From positions 21,252,744 through 21,316,743 of the forward strand of contig CM041547.1 in the NCBI GenBank assembly GCA_023238725.1: 64,000 nt of DNA. Reading direction: 5' to 3'. This document shows positions 9,515 to 21,922 of this stretch, in pieces. The notes under the pieces are model-generated. The model had not been told where the DNA came from and made no database searches. It saw nothing but the letters and a program-made list of their open reading frames with translations. Numbering within the stretch: position 1 is the stretch's first letter; every line of letters begins with the position of its first letter. Position numbers and translations under genes: made by a program. This DNA is from Scortum barcoo (Eukaryota > Chordata > Actinopteri > Centrarchiformes > Terapontidae).

Positions 9515-12500
9515 CCCAAGTCACGGGGGCCTGACACTGGGAGCCTGACACAGGGGTGCCTGACAAGTGGGGCCTGGACTCGGGGGGCCGACACATGAGG
9601 GGTGCTAGCTGGACTCGGGGGTCCCACACATGGGGGATGCCGGTTGGACTCGGGGGGCTGGACACGGCTGACACGGAGCTGGAGTTGGGGGACCGGCACA
9701 AAGGGGATGGCGGCTGGACCACGGGAGCCCGACTTGGGCTGACTGACTCGGGGGCTGGGCCAGATTCGGAGGGCTGGACACAGGCTGGACTCGGACTCGG
9801 GGTGCCGAAACATGGGGGTTGCTAACTGGACTTGGGGGGCCCACACATGGGGGTGACATTAGGGAGCCTGACACAGAGGGCCTTACACGGGGGCCTGACT
9901 CTGGGGCCTGACACGGGGTGCCTGAAAGGGGGGGCCTGACCGGGGGGGCTGGGGGGGAGCATAGGGGACATGAACATGGGAGCCTGACAATGGATGCCTG
10001 CCTGACACTGGGAGCCTGACACTGGGAGCCTGACACAGGGGCCTGCTGGGGCCTGACAGGGGGGGCGGGGTGACACTGGGGGGGCCTGACAGGGGGGGCC
10101 TGACACAGGGGGGGCCTGACACTGGGAGTCTGACACAGGTGACTGGTGGACAGGGTGCCTGACACGGGGTACATGACATGGGTGCCTGACACTGACACAG
10201 GGTGCCTGACACTGCGAGTCCTGGGAGCCTTGACACAGGGGGCCTGACAGAGGGCTGGGGGCCTGACCCACGGGGCCTGGGGGCCTGACACGGGGTGCCT
10301 GACATGGGGAGTCTGACATGGGGTGCCTGACATTGGGAGCCTGACACTTGGGGCCTGACACTGGAAGCCTGACACAGGGGGCCTGACACTGGGAGCCTGA
10401 CACGGGGCCTGACACTGGGGCCTGACAAGGGCTGCATGACAGGGGGGGCCTGACACTGGGAGCCTGACATGGGGGCCTGACACAGGGTGCCTGACACTGC
10501 GAGTCCTGACACAGGGGGCCTGACACGGGGTGCCTGACAAGTGGGGCCTGACATGGAGGCCTGACATGGGGTGACTGACAAATGGGGCCTGACACTGAGA
10601 ACCTGACAAGTGGGGCCTGAAACGGGGTGTCTGACACGGGGGCCTGACACTGGGGCCTTGACATGGGGGCCTGACACAGGGTGCCTGACACTGCGAGTCT
10701 GACACACGGGGGCCTGACAGGGGGGGCCTGACACTGTGGAGCCTGACGCAGGGGTGCCTGACAAGTCGGGCCTGACATTGGGGCCTGGCATGGGGGATGG
10801 ACTCAGGGGGGGCTGGACACGGCCTGAACTCGGGGGTCAGATACGGGCTGGACTCATGGGTAAGCACACTGGGGAGGCGGCTGGACTCGGGGGGCTGGAC
10901 ACCAGTTGGAGTCAAGTGGCCAAACTTGGGCTGGACTCAGGGGGCCGGACTCGGGGGGCCGGATGGACTCGGGGGCAGGAACCGGAACACGGGGACTCTG
11001 AGCCGAAAATGCTGCACGGGGCAGGCAGACACGGGCTGGACTCAGGGGGCCGGAATCAGGGGAGTGCAGGACACGCGCCCGGACTGGGAGTGCTGCCAGA
11101 CGCGCCCGGACTCGGGGGCCGGACACTGAAAGCGGGACTCGAGGGGACTCGGGGGCTGGTCTTGGAGTGCCAGACATGGACTAAACTCGGGGTGCTGACA
11201 AAGCGGGTGGTGCTGGCCGGACACGGGGCTGAACTCGGGGGGCCAGACACTGGCTGGACTCGGGGGCCGACACATGAGGGGGCAAGGTGCTAGCTGGACT
11301 CAGGGGACCCACACACGGGGGTGCCAGCTGGACTCAGGGGGCCAAATACTGGGTTGAACTTAGGGAGCTGGACTCGGGGGGCCGGTCACATGGCGTCTTG
11401 TACATGGGAGGTCTGACACCAGGGGCCTGACACAGGGAATGGGGGGCCTGACACCGAGGGACCTGAAAGGGGAGCCTGACAGGGGGAGCCTGACAGGGGG
11501 AGCCTGACATGGGGGCCTGACACAGGGTGCATAACACACTGCAAGTCTGACACAAGGGGCCTGACACGGGTGGCCTCCCACGGGGGCCTGCCTACCACAG
11601 GGTGCCTGACGGGGAGTCTGACACGGGGTGCCTGACATTGGGAGCCTGACACTGGGGGCCTGACACGAGGGGTCTGACACACTGAGGGGATCTGACACTG
11701 ACAGGAGGCCTGACACTGGACATGCCTGACCTGAGGGAGCACTGGGGGCCTGACAGAGGGGCCTGACCGGGGGCCTGACTGGACACTGGAGCCTGACACT
11801 GGAAGCCTGACACAGGGGGCCTGACACTGGGAGCCTGACACAGGGGGCCTGACACTGGGGGCCGGACTCTGGGGGCCTGACACTTGGAATCGGGGCCTGG
11901 GGCCTACCACCGGACACAATCGGGGTACCGGACACTGGACTCAGGGGGGCTGGTCTTGGAGTGCCAGACATGGACTAAACTCAGGGGTGCTGACAAACGG
12001 GAAGTGCTGGCCGGACATGGGGCTGAACTCGGGGGGCCAGACACTGGCTGGACTCAAGGGGGCCGACACATGAGGGGTGCTAGCTGGACTGGACTGGGGG
12101 GGCCCACACACGGAGGATGCCAGGTTGGACCTGGGGGCCCACACATGGGGGTGCCAGCTGGACTCAAATGGGGGGCCGGACACGGGCTGGACTTGGGGAC
12201 CACCACACAGGGGATGGCGGCTGGACCCAGGGAGCCGGACTTGGGCTGGACTCAAATAGGGGGGCCAGATTCGGAGGGCCGAACACGGGCTGGACTCGGG
12301 GTGCCGAAACATGGGGGTTGCTAACTGGACTTGGGGTGCCCACACATGGGGGTGACATTGGGAGCCTGACACAGAGGGCCTTACACGGGGGCCTGACACT
12401 GGGTGCCTGACACTGCGAGTCTGACACAGGGGGCCTCCCTGACATGGGGCCTGGGGGCCTCACACCGACACTGGGGGCCTGACACGGGGGCCTGACACTG

Positions 12501-13540
12501 GGGGGGCCTGACACTGGGAGTCTGACACAGGGGGCCTGACACTGGGGGGCTCACACAGGGGGCTGCACGGGGGCCGTGTGAGGAGGAGGACTAAACTCGG
12601 GGTGCTGACCAACGGGTGTTGCCGGCTGGACTTGTGGGGGCTGGACTCGGGGGGGCCGGTCACGGGCTGAACTCGGGGGGCCAGACACTGGCTGGACTCG
12701 GGGGGCCGACACATGAGGGGTGCAAGCTGGACTCGGGGGTCCCACACACGGGGGATGCCGACTGGACTTGGGGGGCCGGATGGACTCGGGAACACAGGGA
12801 GCCGGAACACGGGGAGCCAGACACACGGGCTGGACTCGGGGGCTGGACACGGGCCAGACTCAGGGGACCGGACACGAGCCGGACTCGGGGGGCTGGACTT
12901 GAAGGGCCAGACATGGACTAAACTCAGCGTGCCGACAAACAGGTGGTGCCGACTGGACTCGGGGGGCTGGACACCGGTTGGAGTCAAGTGGCCAAACTTG
13001 GGCTGGACTCAGGGGGCCGGACTCGGGGGGCCGGATGGGACCGGATGGACTCGGGGGGCCAGGAACACGGGGAGGCAGACACGGGCTGGACTCGGGGGAG
13101 GCAGACACGACCTGGGCTGGACTTCGGGGGGCAGGAATCGGGGTGCCGGACACGCGCCGGACTTCGGGGTGCAGACGGCCAGCCCAGGACTTCAGGGAGT
13201 GCAGACCTGGCGCGACGGACTTTCGGGGCCCAGCGGACACAGGCGGGACTCGGGGACTCGGGCTGGTCTTGGAGTGCCAGACATGGACTAAACTCAGGGG
13301 TGCTGACAAACGGGTGGTGCTGGCCGGACACGGGGGCTGAACTCGGGGGGCCAGACACTGGCTGGACTCGGGGCCGACACATGAGGGGTGCTAAGGCTGG
13401 ACTCGTGGGGCCCACACTGCACGGGGGTCCCAGTTGGACTTGGGGGCCCACACATGCATGGGGGTGCCAATGCCAGCTGGACTCGGGGGGCCGGACACGG
13501 GCTGGACTCGTGGGGCCAGACACGAGCTGGACTTGGGGTT
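9515..13540. repeat. 4-kb G-rich minisatellite with two alternating unit types
   Basis: The plus strand is G-rich. One unit type is about 14-16 bp around CCTGACACTGGGGG. The other is about 25-30 bp around GGCTGGACTCGGGGGGCCGG. They alternate in zones: roughly 9545-9840 (second), 9860-10790 (first), 10795-11390 (second), 11410-11890 (first), 11900-12350 (second), 12360-12560 (first), 12590-13540 (second). A longer segment around GGAGTGCCAGACATGGACTA recurs at about 11160, 11950, 12900 and 13270, a higher-order repeat. Long open frames on the C-rich strand come from lack of stop codons in the repeat, not from a gene. Confidence 0.9.
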
Positions 13541-13545
13541 TTATA

Positions 13546-13660
13546 TGTACAATTTGACACTTTTCTCAGACTCGGCTTCAGTTTCAGCCAGTTTTTAACT
13601 TACTGTATATTAACAGTGAAGTGATCGTTATGTTTGACATCCAGATCCACCTCTGCTCTC
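13546..13660 (+). repeat. Leader module upstream of S1
   Basis: This module of about 110 bp runs from ACAATTTGACACTTTTCTGA through a run around TGTATATTAACAGTGAAGTG to TTTGACATCCAGATCCACCT. It precedes S1 copies (also about 16975-17100, 30155-30260; inverted about 31690-31800, 46335-46465, 58200-58318, 61650-61745). It also occurs without S1 at 16263-16395, 35865-36045, 50080-50245 and 58905-59035. Minisatellite arrays repeatedly end exactly at its first bases. It could be an S1 promoter or a small element; no TATA box is evident. Confidence 0.6.
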
Positions 13661-13696
13661 TCTGGCCTCAACTCCAAGATCAAACTGAAACAAAGT

Positions 13697-13903
13697 ATGG
13701 GAGCAGTCAGCAGAAGAATCTGCAACACACTGCAGCACACACTCACGTCTCTCCGGGATTTCATGTCTCGCTTTGACGTACGGACAGAATTTGAGGAGCC
13801 TCACGGACTGGTTGTTGCCATCAGCTTTGACAGGCAGAGGCTCGCTGTGATCTTCATCACCAGACTGCTGATGATGGTCTTCAACATCAACAGAGCAGAG
13901 TAG
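13697..13903 (+). CDS. RAE-family small protein, subtype S1 (68 aa)
   Basis: Complete frame ATG to TAG, 68 codons. N-terminal helix-like part (RRICNTLQHTLTSLRDFMSR), then EEPHGL, two strand-like hydrophobic segments (VVAISF and LAVIFI) split by DRQR, a hydrophobic C-terminal helix-like part and NINRAE. A longer open frame without an ATG continues upstream (from 13634) through a segment also seen in the chimeric block (LNSKIKLKQS), so the true N-terminus could lie further upstream or in a spliced exon. This copy has RR instead of GR near the start. Function unknown. Confidence 0.45.
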   Translation: MGAVSRRICNTLQHTLTSLRDFMSRFDVRTEFEEPHGLVVAISFDRQRLAVIFITRLLMMVFNINRAE

Positions 13904-14045
13904 CACAGTGTGATCACGGCGGCGTCCGTCTTTGGGAGCCATCTTATCTTTACTCACCGAGCGCACCTGTACACGACGGGAATGAAAAAAAGCTCTCTTC
14001 ACACAGACTCAGACTTCATCCCTCCTTCCCAGTTCTATGTCTATG

Positions 14046-14186
14046 TCATCCGTATGTTAATGATAGAAATTTTTCTATACCCTCTGTCGAAAATTTCCTG
14101 TACCATCCGCATGGTAATAAAATAAATTTTTCTATACCATCCAAAGGGTAATCGTGTGAGTTTTTCAATGTCATTCGTAAGGTGCA
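14046..14186. repeat. Four decayed CCATCCGTACGGTAAT words in tandem
   Basis: Words of the form TCATCCGTATGTTAATGATA, ACCATCCGCATGGTAATAA, ACCATCCAAAGGGTAATC and TCATTCGTAAGGTGCATAA stand about 35-50 bp apart, each preceded by a TTTTTCTATA-like string. The mirror copy is at about 61115-61245. This looks like a degenerate minisatellite built on the CCGTACGG palindrome. Confidence 0.55.
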
Positions 14187-14340
14187 TAATACAACACAAT
14201 TGGACACTTTTCTGAGGCTGGGCTTCGGTTTTAAACCGACACTGTCTTATTCTGATTTTACGCACTTGCACGGTCCAAAGGCGCAGATTGTGATTTTACC
14301 CCCTTTCCAAAGTTGCACAATGCAATTGGACACTTTTCTG

Positions 14341-16250
14341 AGCCGCAGCCCGGACAGTCCTGGAGGCAAAAACTCGGGTCTGGGAGGAGTTCGGTGAGGC
14401 CATGGAGGAGGACTATCGGTCGTCGGCCTCGAAGAGATTCTGGCAAACCGTCCGGCGCCTCAGAAGGGGGAAGCAGTACTCTGCCAACACTGTTTACAGT
14501 GCGGGTGGTGGAGGAGCTGTTGATCCTCGACTGGGGACATTGTCGGACGGTGGAAGAAAGAATACTTCGAGGATCTCCTCAATCCCACCGACTTGCCTTC
14601 CAGTGAGGAAGCAGAGGCTGGGGACTCTGAGGTGGACTCGTCCATCACCCAAGCCGAAGTCACTGAGGTAGTAGTTCACAAGCTCCTTGCAGTGGCAAGG
14701 CAGGCCGCCGGGGTGGATGAGATCCGCCCTGAGTACCTCAAGTCTCTGGATGTTGTGGGGCTGTCTTGGCTGACACGCCTCTGCAACATTGCATGGAGGT
14801 TGGGGACAGTACCTCTGGAGTGGCAAACCAGGGTGGTGGTCCCTCTTTTTAAAAAGGTAAGGGGGACTGGAGAGTGTGTTCCAACTACAGAGGGATCACA
14901 CTTCTCAGCCTCCCCGGGAAGGTCTACGCCACACCAGGGTAGGGTACTGGAGAGGAGAATTCGGCCGATAATGTCGTCGACCCTCAGGATTCAGGAGGAA
15001 CAATGCGGTTTTCGTCCCGGTCGTGTGGAACACTGGACCAGCTCTATACTCTCCACTCCAGCAGGGTGCTTGAGGGTTTATGGGAGTTTGCCCAACCAGT
15101 CCACATGTGCTTTGTGGATCTGGAGAAGGCATTCGACCGTGTCCCTCGTGGTATTCTGTGGGGAGTGCTCCGTGAGTATGGGGTCCGGGGCCTTTGCTAA
15201 GGACTGCTAAGGGCTGTTCGGTCTCTGTACGACCGGAGCAGGAGCTTGGTTTGCAGTGTAAGTCAGACCTGTTCCCAGTACATGTTGGACTCCGGCAGGG
15301 CTGCCCTTTGTCACCGGTCCTGTTCATAATCTTTATGGACAGGATTTCTAGGCGTAGCCAGGGGCCGGAGGGAGTCCGGTTTGGGAACCACAGGATTTCA
15401 TCTCTGCTTTTTGCAGATGATGTTGTCCTGTTGGCTTTATCAAGCCAGGACCTTCAGCATGTGCTGGAGCGGTTTGCAGCCGAGTGTGAAGCGGCTGGGA
15501 TGAGAATCAGCACCTCCAAATCCGAGGCCATGGTTCTCGACCGGAAAAGGGTGGCGTGCCCTCTCCGGGTGGGTGGAGAGGTCCTGCCTCAAGTGGAGGA
15601 GTTCAAGTATCTCGGGGTCTTGTTCACGAGTGAGGGAAAGATGGAGCGTGAGATTGACAGGCGGATTGGTGCAGCGTCCGCAGAGTTATGCGGTCGGTGT
15701 ACCAGGACCGTCGTGGTGAAGAAGGAGCTGAGCCGTCGAAAGGCGATGCTCTCGATTTACCGGTCAATCTACGTTCCCAGCCTCACCTATGGTCATTAAC
15801 TTTGGGTAATGACCAAAAGGACAAGATCGCCATGCGGATACAAGCGGCCGAAATGAGTTTCCTCCACTTGCAGGGTGGCTGGGCGCGCTCCCTTAGAGAT
15901 AAGGGTGAGAAGCTCAGTCACTCGGGAGGAGCTCGGAGTAGAGCCGCTGCTCCTTCACATCGAGAGGAGTCAGCTGAGGTGGCTTGGGCATCTGTTTCGG
16001 ATGCCCCCTGGACGCCTCCCTAGGGAGGTGTTCCAGACATGTCCCACCGGGAGGAGGCCCAGGGAAGACCCAGGACACGCTGGAGAGACTATGTCTCTCG
16101 GCTGGCCTGGGAATGCGCCTCGGAGGTCCCCCCGGAAGAGCTGGAGGAAGTGTCTGGGGTGAGGGAAGTCTGGGCATCTCTGCTCAGACTGCTGCTGCCT
16201 CCGCGACCCGGTCCCGGATAAGGCGGATGAAAATGGATGGATGGGTTTCG
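14341..16250 (+). mobile_element. RTE/Rex-like non-LTR retrotransposon, 5'-truncated and broken
   Basis: Coding remnants run from the linker before the reverse transcriptase to the element end. The frame is split near 14593-15210, 15194-15799 and 15875-16162 by small indels. Visible motifs are FVDLEKAFDRVP (about 15110-15145), GLRQGCPLSPVLF (about 15290-15330), the catalytic LLFADDVVLL (about 15400-15430), the domain after it with LGVLFTSEGKM, and a C-terminal RWLGHLFRMPPGRLPREVF. It ends in GATGAAAATGGATGGATGG, typical of RTE/Rex3-type tails. It lacks the endonuclease and cannot be active. It interrupts the leader module, fragments of which flank both ends. Confidence 0.85.
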
Positions 16251-16395
16251 GTATAATGTGCACAGTAGTACAATTCAACTCTTTTCTGAGGCTGGGGTTT
16301 GGTTTCAGCCAATTTTCAACTTTTTGGATGAAGCCAAAATTTACTGTATATTAACAGTGAAGTGATGGTTAATTTTTACATTCAGATCCACCTCT

Positions 16396-16970
16396 GCTCA
16401 CGCTGGGTGCCGGATGGACTCGGGAGGCCGGACACGGGCCGGACTCGGGGGGCCGGACACTGGCTGAGACTCAAGGGGTGCCGACGACACACAGGGGGGT
16501 ACCTGCTGGACTCGGGAGACCCACACGCACACGGGGGTGCCGGTTGGTCTAGGGAGGCAGGACACAGACTGGACTCGTAGGGCTGGCACACGGCGGATGG
16601 CGGTTGGACTTGGTGAGCTGGACACGGGTTGGAGTCGGGGGGCCGGACTTGGGCTGGACTTGGGGTGCCAGACTCGGGGGGCCGGACACGGGCTGGACTC
16701 GGGGCCAAATGGCGGCCTTGCACGGGGATGGCGGAGGTGGACTCGGGGGCCGGACATGGGTTGGAGTTCGGTGGCCAGACTTGGGCTGGACTCGGGGGGC
16801 CGGACTTGGGGGCCCGGCTGGACTCGGGGGGCCAGAACACGGGGCCGGACACAGGTTGGACTCGGGGTGCCAGAGGCAGGACGGGCCTGACTCGTGGTGC
16901 CAACACTGCACACGGTGGTGCCGGCTGGACTCAAGGGGGGCGGGACTTGGGGTTCCAACACACGGGGGGT
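16396..16970. repeat. G-rich minisatellite inside the S1 leader
   Basis: Units around GGCTGGACTCGGGGGGCCGG, the same family as 9515-13540. The array starts after the leader string CAGATCCACCTCTGCTC and ends at TTTTATATGTACAATTTGAC, where a new leader copy begins. The mirror array is at about 58325-58895. Confidence 0.85.
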
Positions 16971-17146
16971 TTTATATGTACAATTTGACACTTTTCTGAG
17001 ACTTGCCTTCCGGTTTCAGCCAATTTTCAACTTTTTGGATGAAGTGAAAATTTACTGTATATTAACAGTGAAGTGATCATTATGTTTGACATCCAGATCC
17101 ACCTCTGCTCTGTGGCCTCAACTCCAAGATCAAACTGAAGCAAAGT

Positions 17147-17353
17147 ATGGGAGCAGTCAGTGGAAGAATCTGCAACACACTGCAGCACACACTCACGTCT
17201 CTCCGGGATTTCATGTCTCGCTTTGACGTACGGACAGAATTTGAGGAGCCTCACGGACTGGTTGTTGCCATCAGCTTTGACAGGCAGAGGCTCGCTGTGA
17301 TCTTCATCACCAGACTGCTGATGATGGTCTTCAACATCAACAGAGCAGAGTAG
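17147..17353 (+). CDS. RAE-family small protein, subtype S1 (68 aa), reference copy
   Basis: Complete 68-codon frame with ATG in the context AAAGTATGGGAG (A at -3 relative to the ATG, G at +4). Features in order: helix-like SGRICNTLQHTLTSLRDFMS, FDVRTEFEEPHGL, strand-like VVAISF, turn DRQR, strand-like LAVIFI, helix-like LLMMVFNI, end NRAE. It lies between the leader module and a LINE 3' end. The opposite strand is also open for about 109 codons, but similarity to S3 and S4 is kept in this sense. Function not known. Confidence 0.5.
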   Translation: MGAVSGRICNTLQHTLTSLRDFMSRFDVRTEFEEPHGLVVAISFDRQRLAVIFITRLLMMVFNINRAE

Positions 17354-17504
17354 CACAGTGTGATCACGGCGGCGTCCGATTTTGGGAGCTTGGCTTTCAC
17401 CAGTGCAGAGAGTGATAAGAAGACACAGTTACACAGCTGACGAGGAGAAACCTGTAAACACTGCAGGCATCACAAGAAGAAGAACATACACATGAGCTGA
17501 GCAC

Positions 17505-17967
17505 ATGGGCTGTCTACTGCTGTCCAGCCGACGGATCCAGCTGCTCTACCACGTTCAGGGACAGCTTCATCCTTCAGGCCATAAGACTTTTACTTTTGAA
17601 CTCTGTTCACAGCAGCACCACCACACCACTTCATAATAACACAATAACACCATTACACTTACTATTGTATTGTATTGTATAGTTTATTGTATGTCTCTTC
17701 AAGTTCTATTTTTTCTTAGTTGTAAAACGTATATTTAATTGTTTTATTTAAATGTTAGCTCTATATTATGACTTTATTATAACTCTTGTAATATTATTTA
17801 TTTATATATTTTTATTGTTTCATCTATTTTATGTGTGAGTGCTTCTATTTGTATTAATATTTATTGCATTGTTTGTAGGGAGCAAGAGATTTAAGAATCT
17901 TCATTTCTGACAATGACTGCGCTGATGTAAATTGTTGTTTAATGACAATAAATTCTGAATTTTGAAA
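17505..17967 (+). mobile_element. 3' end of L2/Rex1-class retrotransposon
   Basis: Near-identical to 261-722, with the same C-terminal RT motif and AATAAATTCTGAA end. Small insertions such as an extra TTTTAC near 17588 separate the copies. Confidence 0.6.
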
Positions 17968-18535
17968 GATGAAACCTCAGTGTTTGTCTGACACTGTGTT
18001 TGTCAATGAATTCAATAAATATTGAATGGTAATATTACTCTCTTGTCAGTCTTTATTTTCCCACCAATCCCTGGACATAATGAATATATTCAAATTTCAT
18101 TTCAGTGCTTAAATGTAGATTTTCTACGGGCCACTCTCACTTCAAGTCATGCCCATATTCATGAAAACACACAGAGAGATGCAGCCACACACATTCTTAC
18201 ATTTTATAGATCAGTCTTTCACAGATAATAAACTTGTAGACTTACAGGTTTATCACCACTGATGTTTGGTCCAAACTGAACATCACTCTGACAGAACTTC
18301 ATAATGAAATTTCAGCTCCTTATGATGTGTGGAATACATGTTGGTCGATCAGATAATCACTGGCAAGAAATGAAATCAATAAAAATTCATCGTCGATATT
18401 TGTGTTTCTTTCAGGTAAATCTTCAACTTTCAATATAAAATTTTACTTTACAACTTTTTTTCATCACTGTGACTCCCTGACTGAGAGGCTGCGGCTCCCT
18501 TCGTGTTTCATGATGATGTGCATGTCTCCAGCTGA

Positions 18536-18985
18536 GTGTGGCTCGGTGAAAATGTCGATATAACCACTGCAGCAATCGTGTGCTCGTCAGCCTTCACGGT
18601 AACAACCAGCCCGACAATTTTCGCTGATCGGGGCAAACCAACATTTTCCTGCTCCAGAAACAGTGACGAGATCGTGCCACCTCTGCTGCTCTCCGGCTCA
18701 AACTCCGAGATCAAACTGAAGCAAAGTGTGGGGGCAGCAGTCAGCGGAAGAATCAGAGATACACTGCAGCACACACTCACACGTCTTTTCGGGATTTCAT
18801 GTCTCGGTTTGACGTACGGCCACAATATGAGGAGCCTCACGGGCTTCTTCCAAGAAATCACGAGGTCAATGGATCTTCAAAGTGTTCATTTACAATTCAC
18901 ACTTTTCTTGTTTCGTTTTCTGCTGACTGTCAGCAGCTCATTTGACTTTGGAGGATTTTCAGGAAATTACCAGGGACATATATGA
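18536..18985 (+). pseudogene. Chimeric RAE-family block, unit 2 copy
   Basis: Same fusion as at 1294-1697. The plus-strand frame is open across the junction here (CTGCTCCAG instead of CTGCTCAG) but is disturbed by an in-frame GCA duplication at about 18734-18740 and an AC duplication near 18778 that shifts the frame after the TLQHTL motif. Confidence 0.45.
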
Positions 18986-19730
18986 AGATTCATCTGGGCT
19001 CCGTCTAATGCTTGTGTGGAGCTGAAGCGTAGAGCAGTGTCTGCACTTCAGTCCAGGATCAGCACGGACTTCTGTTAACATCAATGAGCAACAAGAGAAG
19101 AAACAGAAGTCACGAAATATTTCACAAAGTTCATTTACTAATGAGCCTCTTCGGAGTCAGAGCGGAGCATGTCGGCCGAGGATGATTTCAGAGAAACACC
19201 AAATCTGAACTGAATCTTTCGTCCTCCAGTCAGAGTTGGACTTTGACACTTGAGCTTTGTAAGTCTGTGAATCCTGAAGTGTTTCTATGATTATGTGCGT
19301 GTCTGCAGGTCAGTGTGCTCGGAGAGAAACTTTATGTAACCACTGAAAAAAGCTTTGAATCTTTTTCATGTCGGTTGTCTGTCGAGATTTTCTCTCATCA
19401 AAACTTTATCTCAAACATTGTTTGTCAGACATGAGTTCATATCAAGGTGTTGATTTTCATTTACCCACTGAAGTAACGTTTAAAGTTTAAAGTAAGTTTC
19501 CTTTAAATGAAATATCATCTAAATATATTGCAAAGCGATTTAGGGATATTTAAATGATATTTAAATGATTTATTTATTAAAATAACTCCTGAGTTTGACA
19601 GAGCAGGATTTGTGTTTAATCATTGAGATAACGTTTGAATGTGAAATGATTTCTGTATTATTTCACACTGTGTGTGTGATACTTTGGTGTAAAATAATGA
19701 CAGTAAGCATATCAAAGCGTGACACGTAGC

Positions 19731-20054
19731 GTGTCATACGAGTTTCTGCTGTTCATACCCCGGTTTGTACATTTGCGCACGGATAAGAGGTTTCTGTGCA
19801 GTGAACGTCTGTGCCACCGAGTGTGACTCCTCCCACCGGAAGTGGAAGAGGGGTTGGCGTGGGGCGGTAGTTTGTTTGACGTTATACACACAAACACCAG
19901 GCTTTTAATAAAAGCCTGGCGACGAAAATCTACAATATAAAGACGCAGATAGCCGATACATTTGTAATGTGTTTGTACTGTGACGTAGTGTTTGTAACGG
20001 GTCAATTGTTGTAACTGGCTTGTAAATGGCTGTTACTACCAAAACATATAAAAG
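19731..20054 (+). promoter_or_regulatory. Candidate promoter of the unit 2 S3
   Basis: Copy of 2460-2782 with the ETS site, hairpin (19897-19919) and TATAAAAG (20047-20054). One extra base (CATACCCCGG) interrupts the shared module near 19756. Confidence 0.45.
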
Positions 20055-20128
20055 CCTGGCGACGAAAATCTACAATATAAAGACGCAGATAGCCGACGTT
20101 GTTAATCAAACACGAAGTACGGCAAACT

Positions 20129-20326
20129 ATGGATGGTGACAGTGGAAGAGCCATTTCCACACTAAAGACTTTAATGCTGTCTGTCCTCTCTCGGTTCGGT
20201 TTACAGCTGAGATTTGACATGTCTCACGGGCTGGTTGGTACCGTTATGTTTGACGGCCAGACGATTTTGGTGATACGCATCAGCGACCTGCTGATGGCGA
20301 TAGTCACCAGACACAGAGCAGAGTAG
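20129..20326 (+). CDS. RAE-family small protein, subtype S3 (65 aa), unit 2
   Basis: Same 65-codon protein as 2857-3054, intact from ATG to TAG, ending in RHRAE. It has the same promoter layout. The predicted protein is unchanged from unit 1 although the flanking DNA has small indels. This would fit constraint, but the copies may simply be too young to tell. Confidence 0.5.
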   Translation: MDGDSGRAISTLKTLMLSVLSRFGLQLRFDMSHGLVGTVMFDGQTILVIRISDLLMAIVTRHRAE

Positions 20327-21576
20327 CAGAGTGGGACAGTGTCTCAGAGCCACACTCAGGGAGGCTCACAGCGACAAAGGAGCAAACAGACGATTGTGAA
20401 CACGAGCAGAGGACCAAATGTGGACTTCTGTCTCTTGTTGCTCACGAGTTTTAATGAACAAAATTCAAATGAATATCCCGCTGCCTGTCATTTATTGTAT
20501 TTTTATTTCATTTGATTTTCACAGCAAATGACTGTACATTTTAGAACAACAAGTTTCTGTCTTCACTGTTAGAGATGCTTTAAAATCTAGAATAAGTTGC
20601 TGGTGAAACTAAGCACAGCTTTTACGCACAGTCCATGGGCAGGTTGAAGGAGGTGAAGTGTGTCTGGGTTTACAGCAGCGCCTTACGTGGACTGTGACAC
20701 ACCTTAAAAGCAACAGTTTACTGAGACAGAGAGACAAGGAGGACTACTACAGACTTACAGACACGGAGCTTTACAAGTAGACCCATTGTTGTTACTATTG
20801 TTTGACTTTATGTTGTTATAATCAGGTTAAGAAACGAGCGGAGCGCGCAGCTTTGAGTAAGAGCAGACAGGCAACACAGTGAAGCTGGCAAAGGTCTTTG
20901 ATATGCTTACTGTCATTGTTGTCATCTCTGTGTCACAGTATACAGAAACATGTGTTGTTGTCACTATTGTGTCATTTTTACCTTGGTTATACACATTTGT
21001 CAGAAACATGTTTTTGTGAAAAACGGCTGATGAAGTTTATTTTTTTTAAATATACATATATATAATAATATATATAATATACAGATACAAAAATAAAAAA
21101 AAATTATATGATTAACGTACGGATGGTATAAAAAGTTTCTCGGACTACCGTACGGAGACACACGTTAAAAACAACAGGACAGAGAGACAAGGAGGACTAC
21201 TACAGACTTACAGACACGGAGCTTTACAAGTAGACCCATTTTGTTACTGTTGTGTGACTTTATGTTGTTATAATCAGGTTAAGAAACGTCTGCGGAATAA
21301 AACCGTCACTGCCAGCAGCTGGTTTTACGCACGGTCCAAAGGCGCACGACACATTTCCACAGCAGCACACTACAAAACAGCTGCCTCTCTCGCAGTTCAA
21401 TCCGTGGACTTTGTCTCTCCAGTATTCAGGTGCGTTGGGTTTCTGTCAGGTCTCCGGATCGGAGGCTGCGGAAATGAAACTTTCACAGCCTCTCTAGTCC
21501 TTTCAGTCTAACAGCCTGTCTGAAGAGAGGTAGGTCGACAGAAAGTTTACTGACGCTGCAGTCTCGTAGCTGTCAG

Positions 21577-21725
21577 GTGTCATACGAGATTTCTGCTGTT
21601 CATCCCCGGTTTGTACATTTGCGCACGGATAAGAGGTTTCTGTGCAGTGAACGTCTGTGCCACCGAGTGTGACTCCTCCCACCGGAAGTGGGGGCGTTAG
21701 TTTAATGCGCTGGACTGTTTAAAAG
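21577..21725 (+). promoter_or_regulatory. Candidate promoter of the unit 2 S4
   Basis: Copy of the module at 4305-4452 with the ETS site at about 21681-21690 and TTTAAAAG at 21718-21725. One extra base (CGAGATTTC) lies near 21588. Confidence 0.4.
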
Positions 21726-21922
21726 AGCGCACTGAAAGCAGCAGAAAGACTCAGATGGAAGATTGATCAGCGTCTCAACTGCTGTTACTACCAAAACTTA
21801 CAAAAGCCTGGCGACGATCCTCGACCAAAATGTACAAAACCTGATCGAAAATATACAAAACTTCAACGAGAATACGCGACGAAAATCTAAAATATAAAGA
21901 CAAACATGAAGTACAGCAAACT

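Noticed and set aside
9860..10790. Possible CRISPR-like array
   Set aside because: Units are contiguous with no unique spacers; this is a eukaryotic minisatellite.
9605..10915. 436-codon Pro/Ser/Val-rich frame on the minus strand
   Set aside because: All three frames on the C-rich strand are open over the same stretch because the repeat units lack stop codons. This is composition, not a gene.
14341..16250. Active retrotransposon
   Set aside because: No endonuclease, several frameshifts and a 5' truncation.
17027..17356. 109-codon frame antisense to S1, conserved in several copies
   Set aside because: Similarity to the S3 and S4 paralogues is kept in the S1 sense, not in this one. Conservation among S1 copies only reflects recent duplication.
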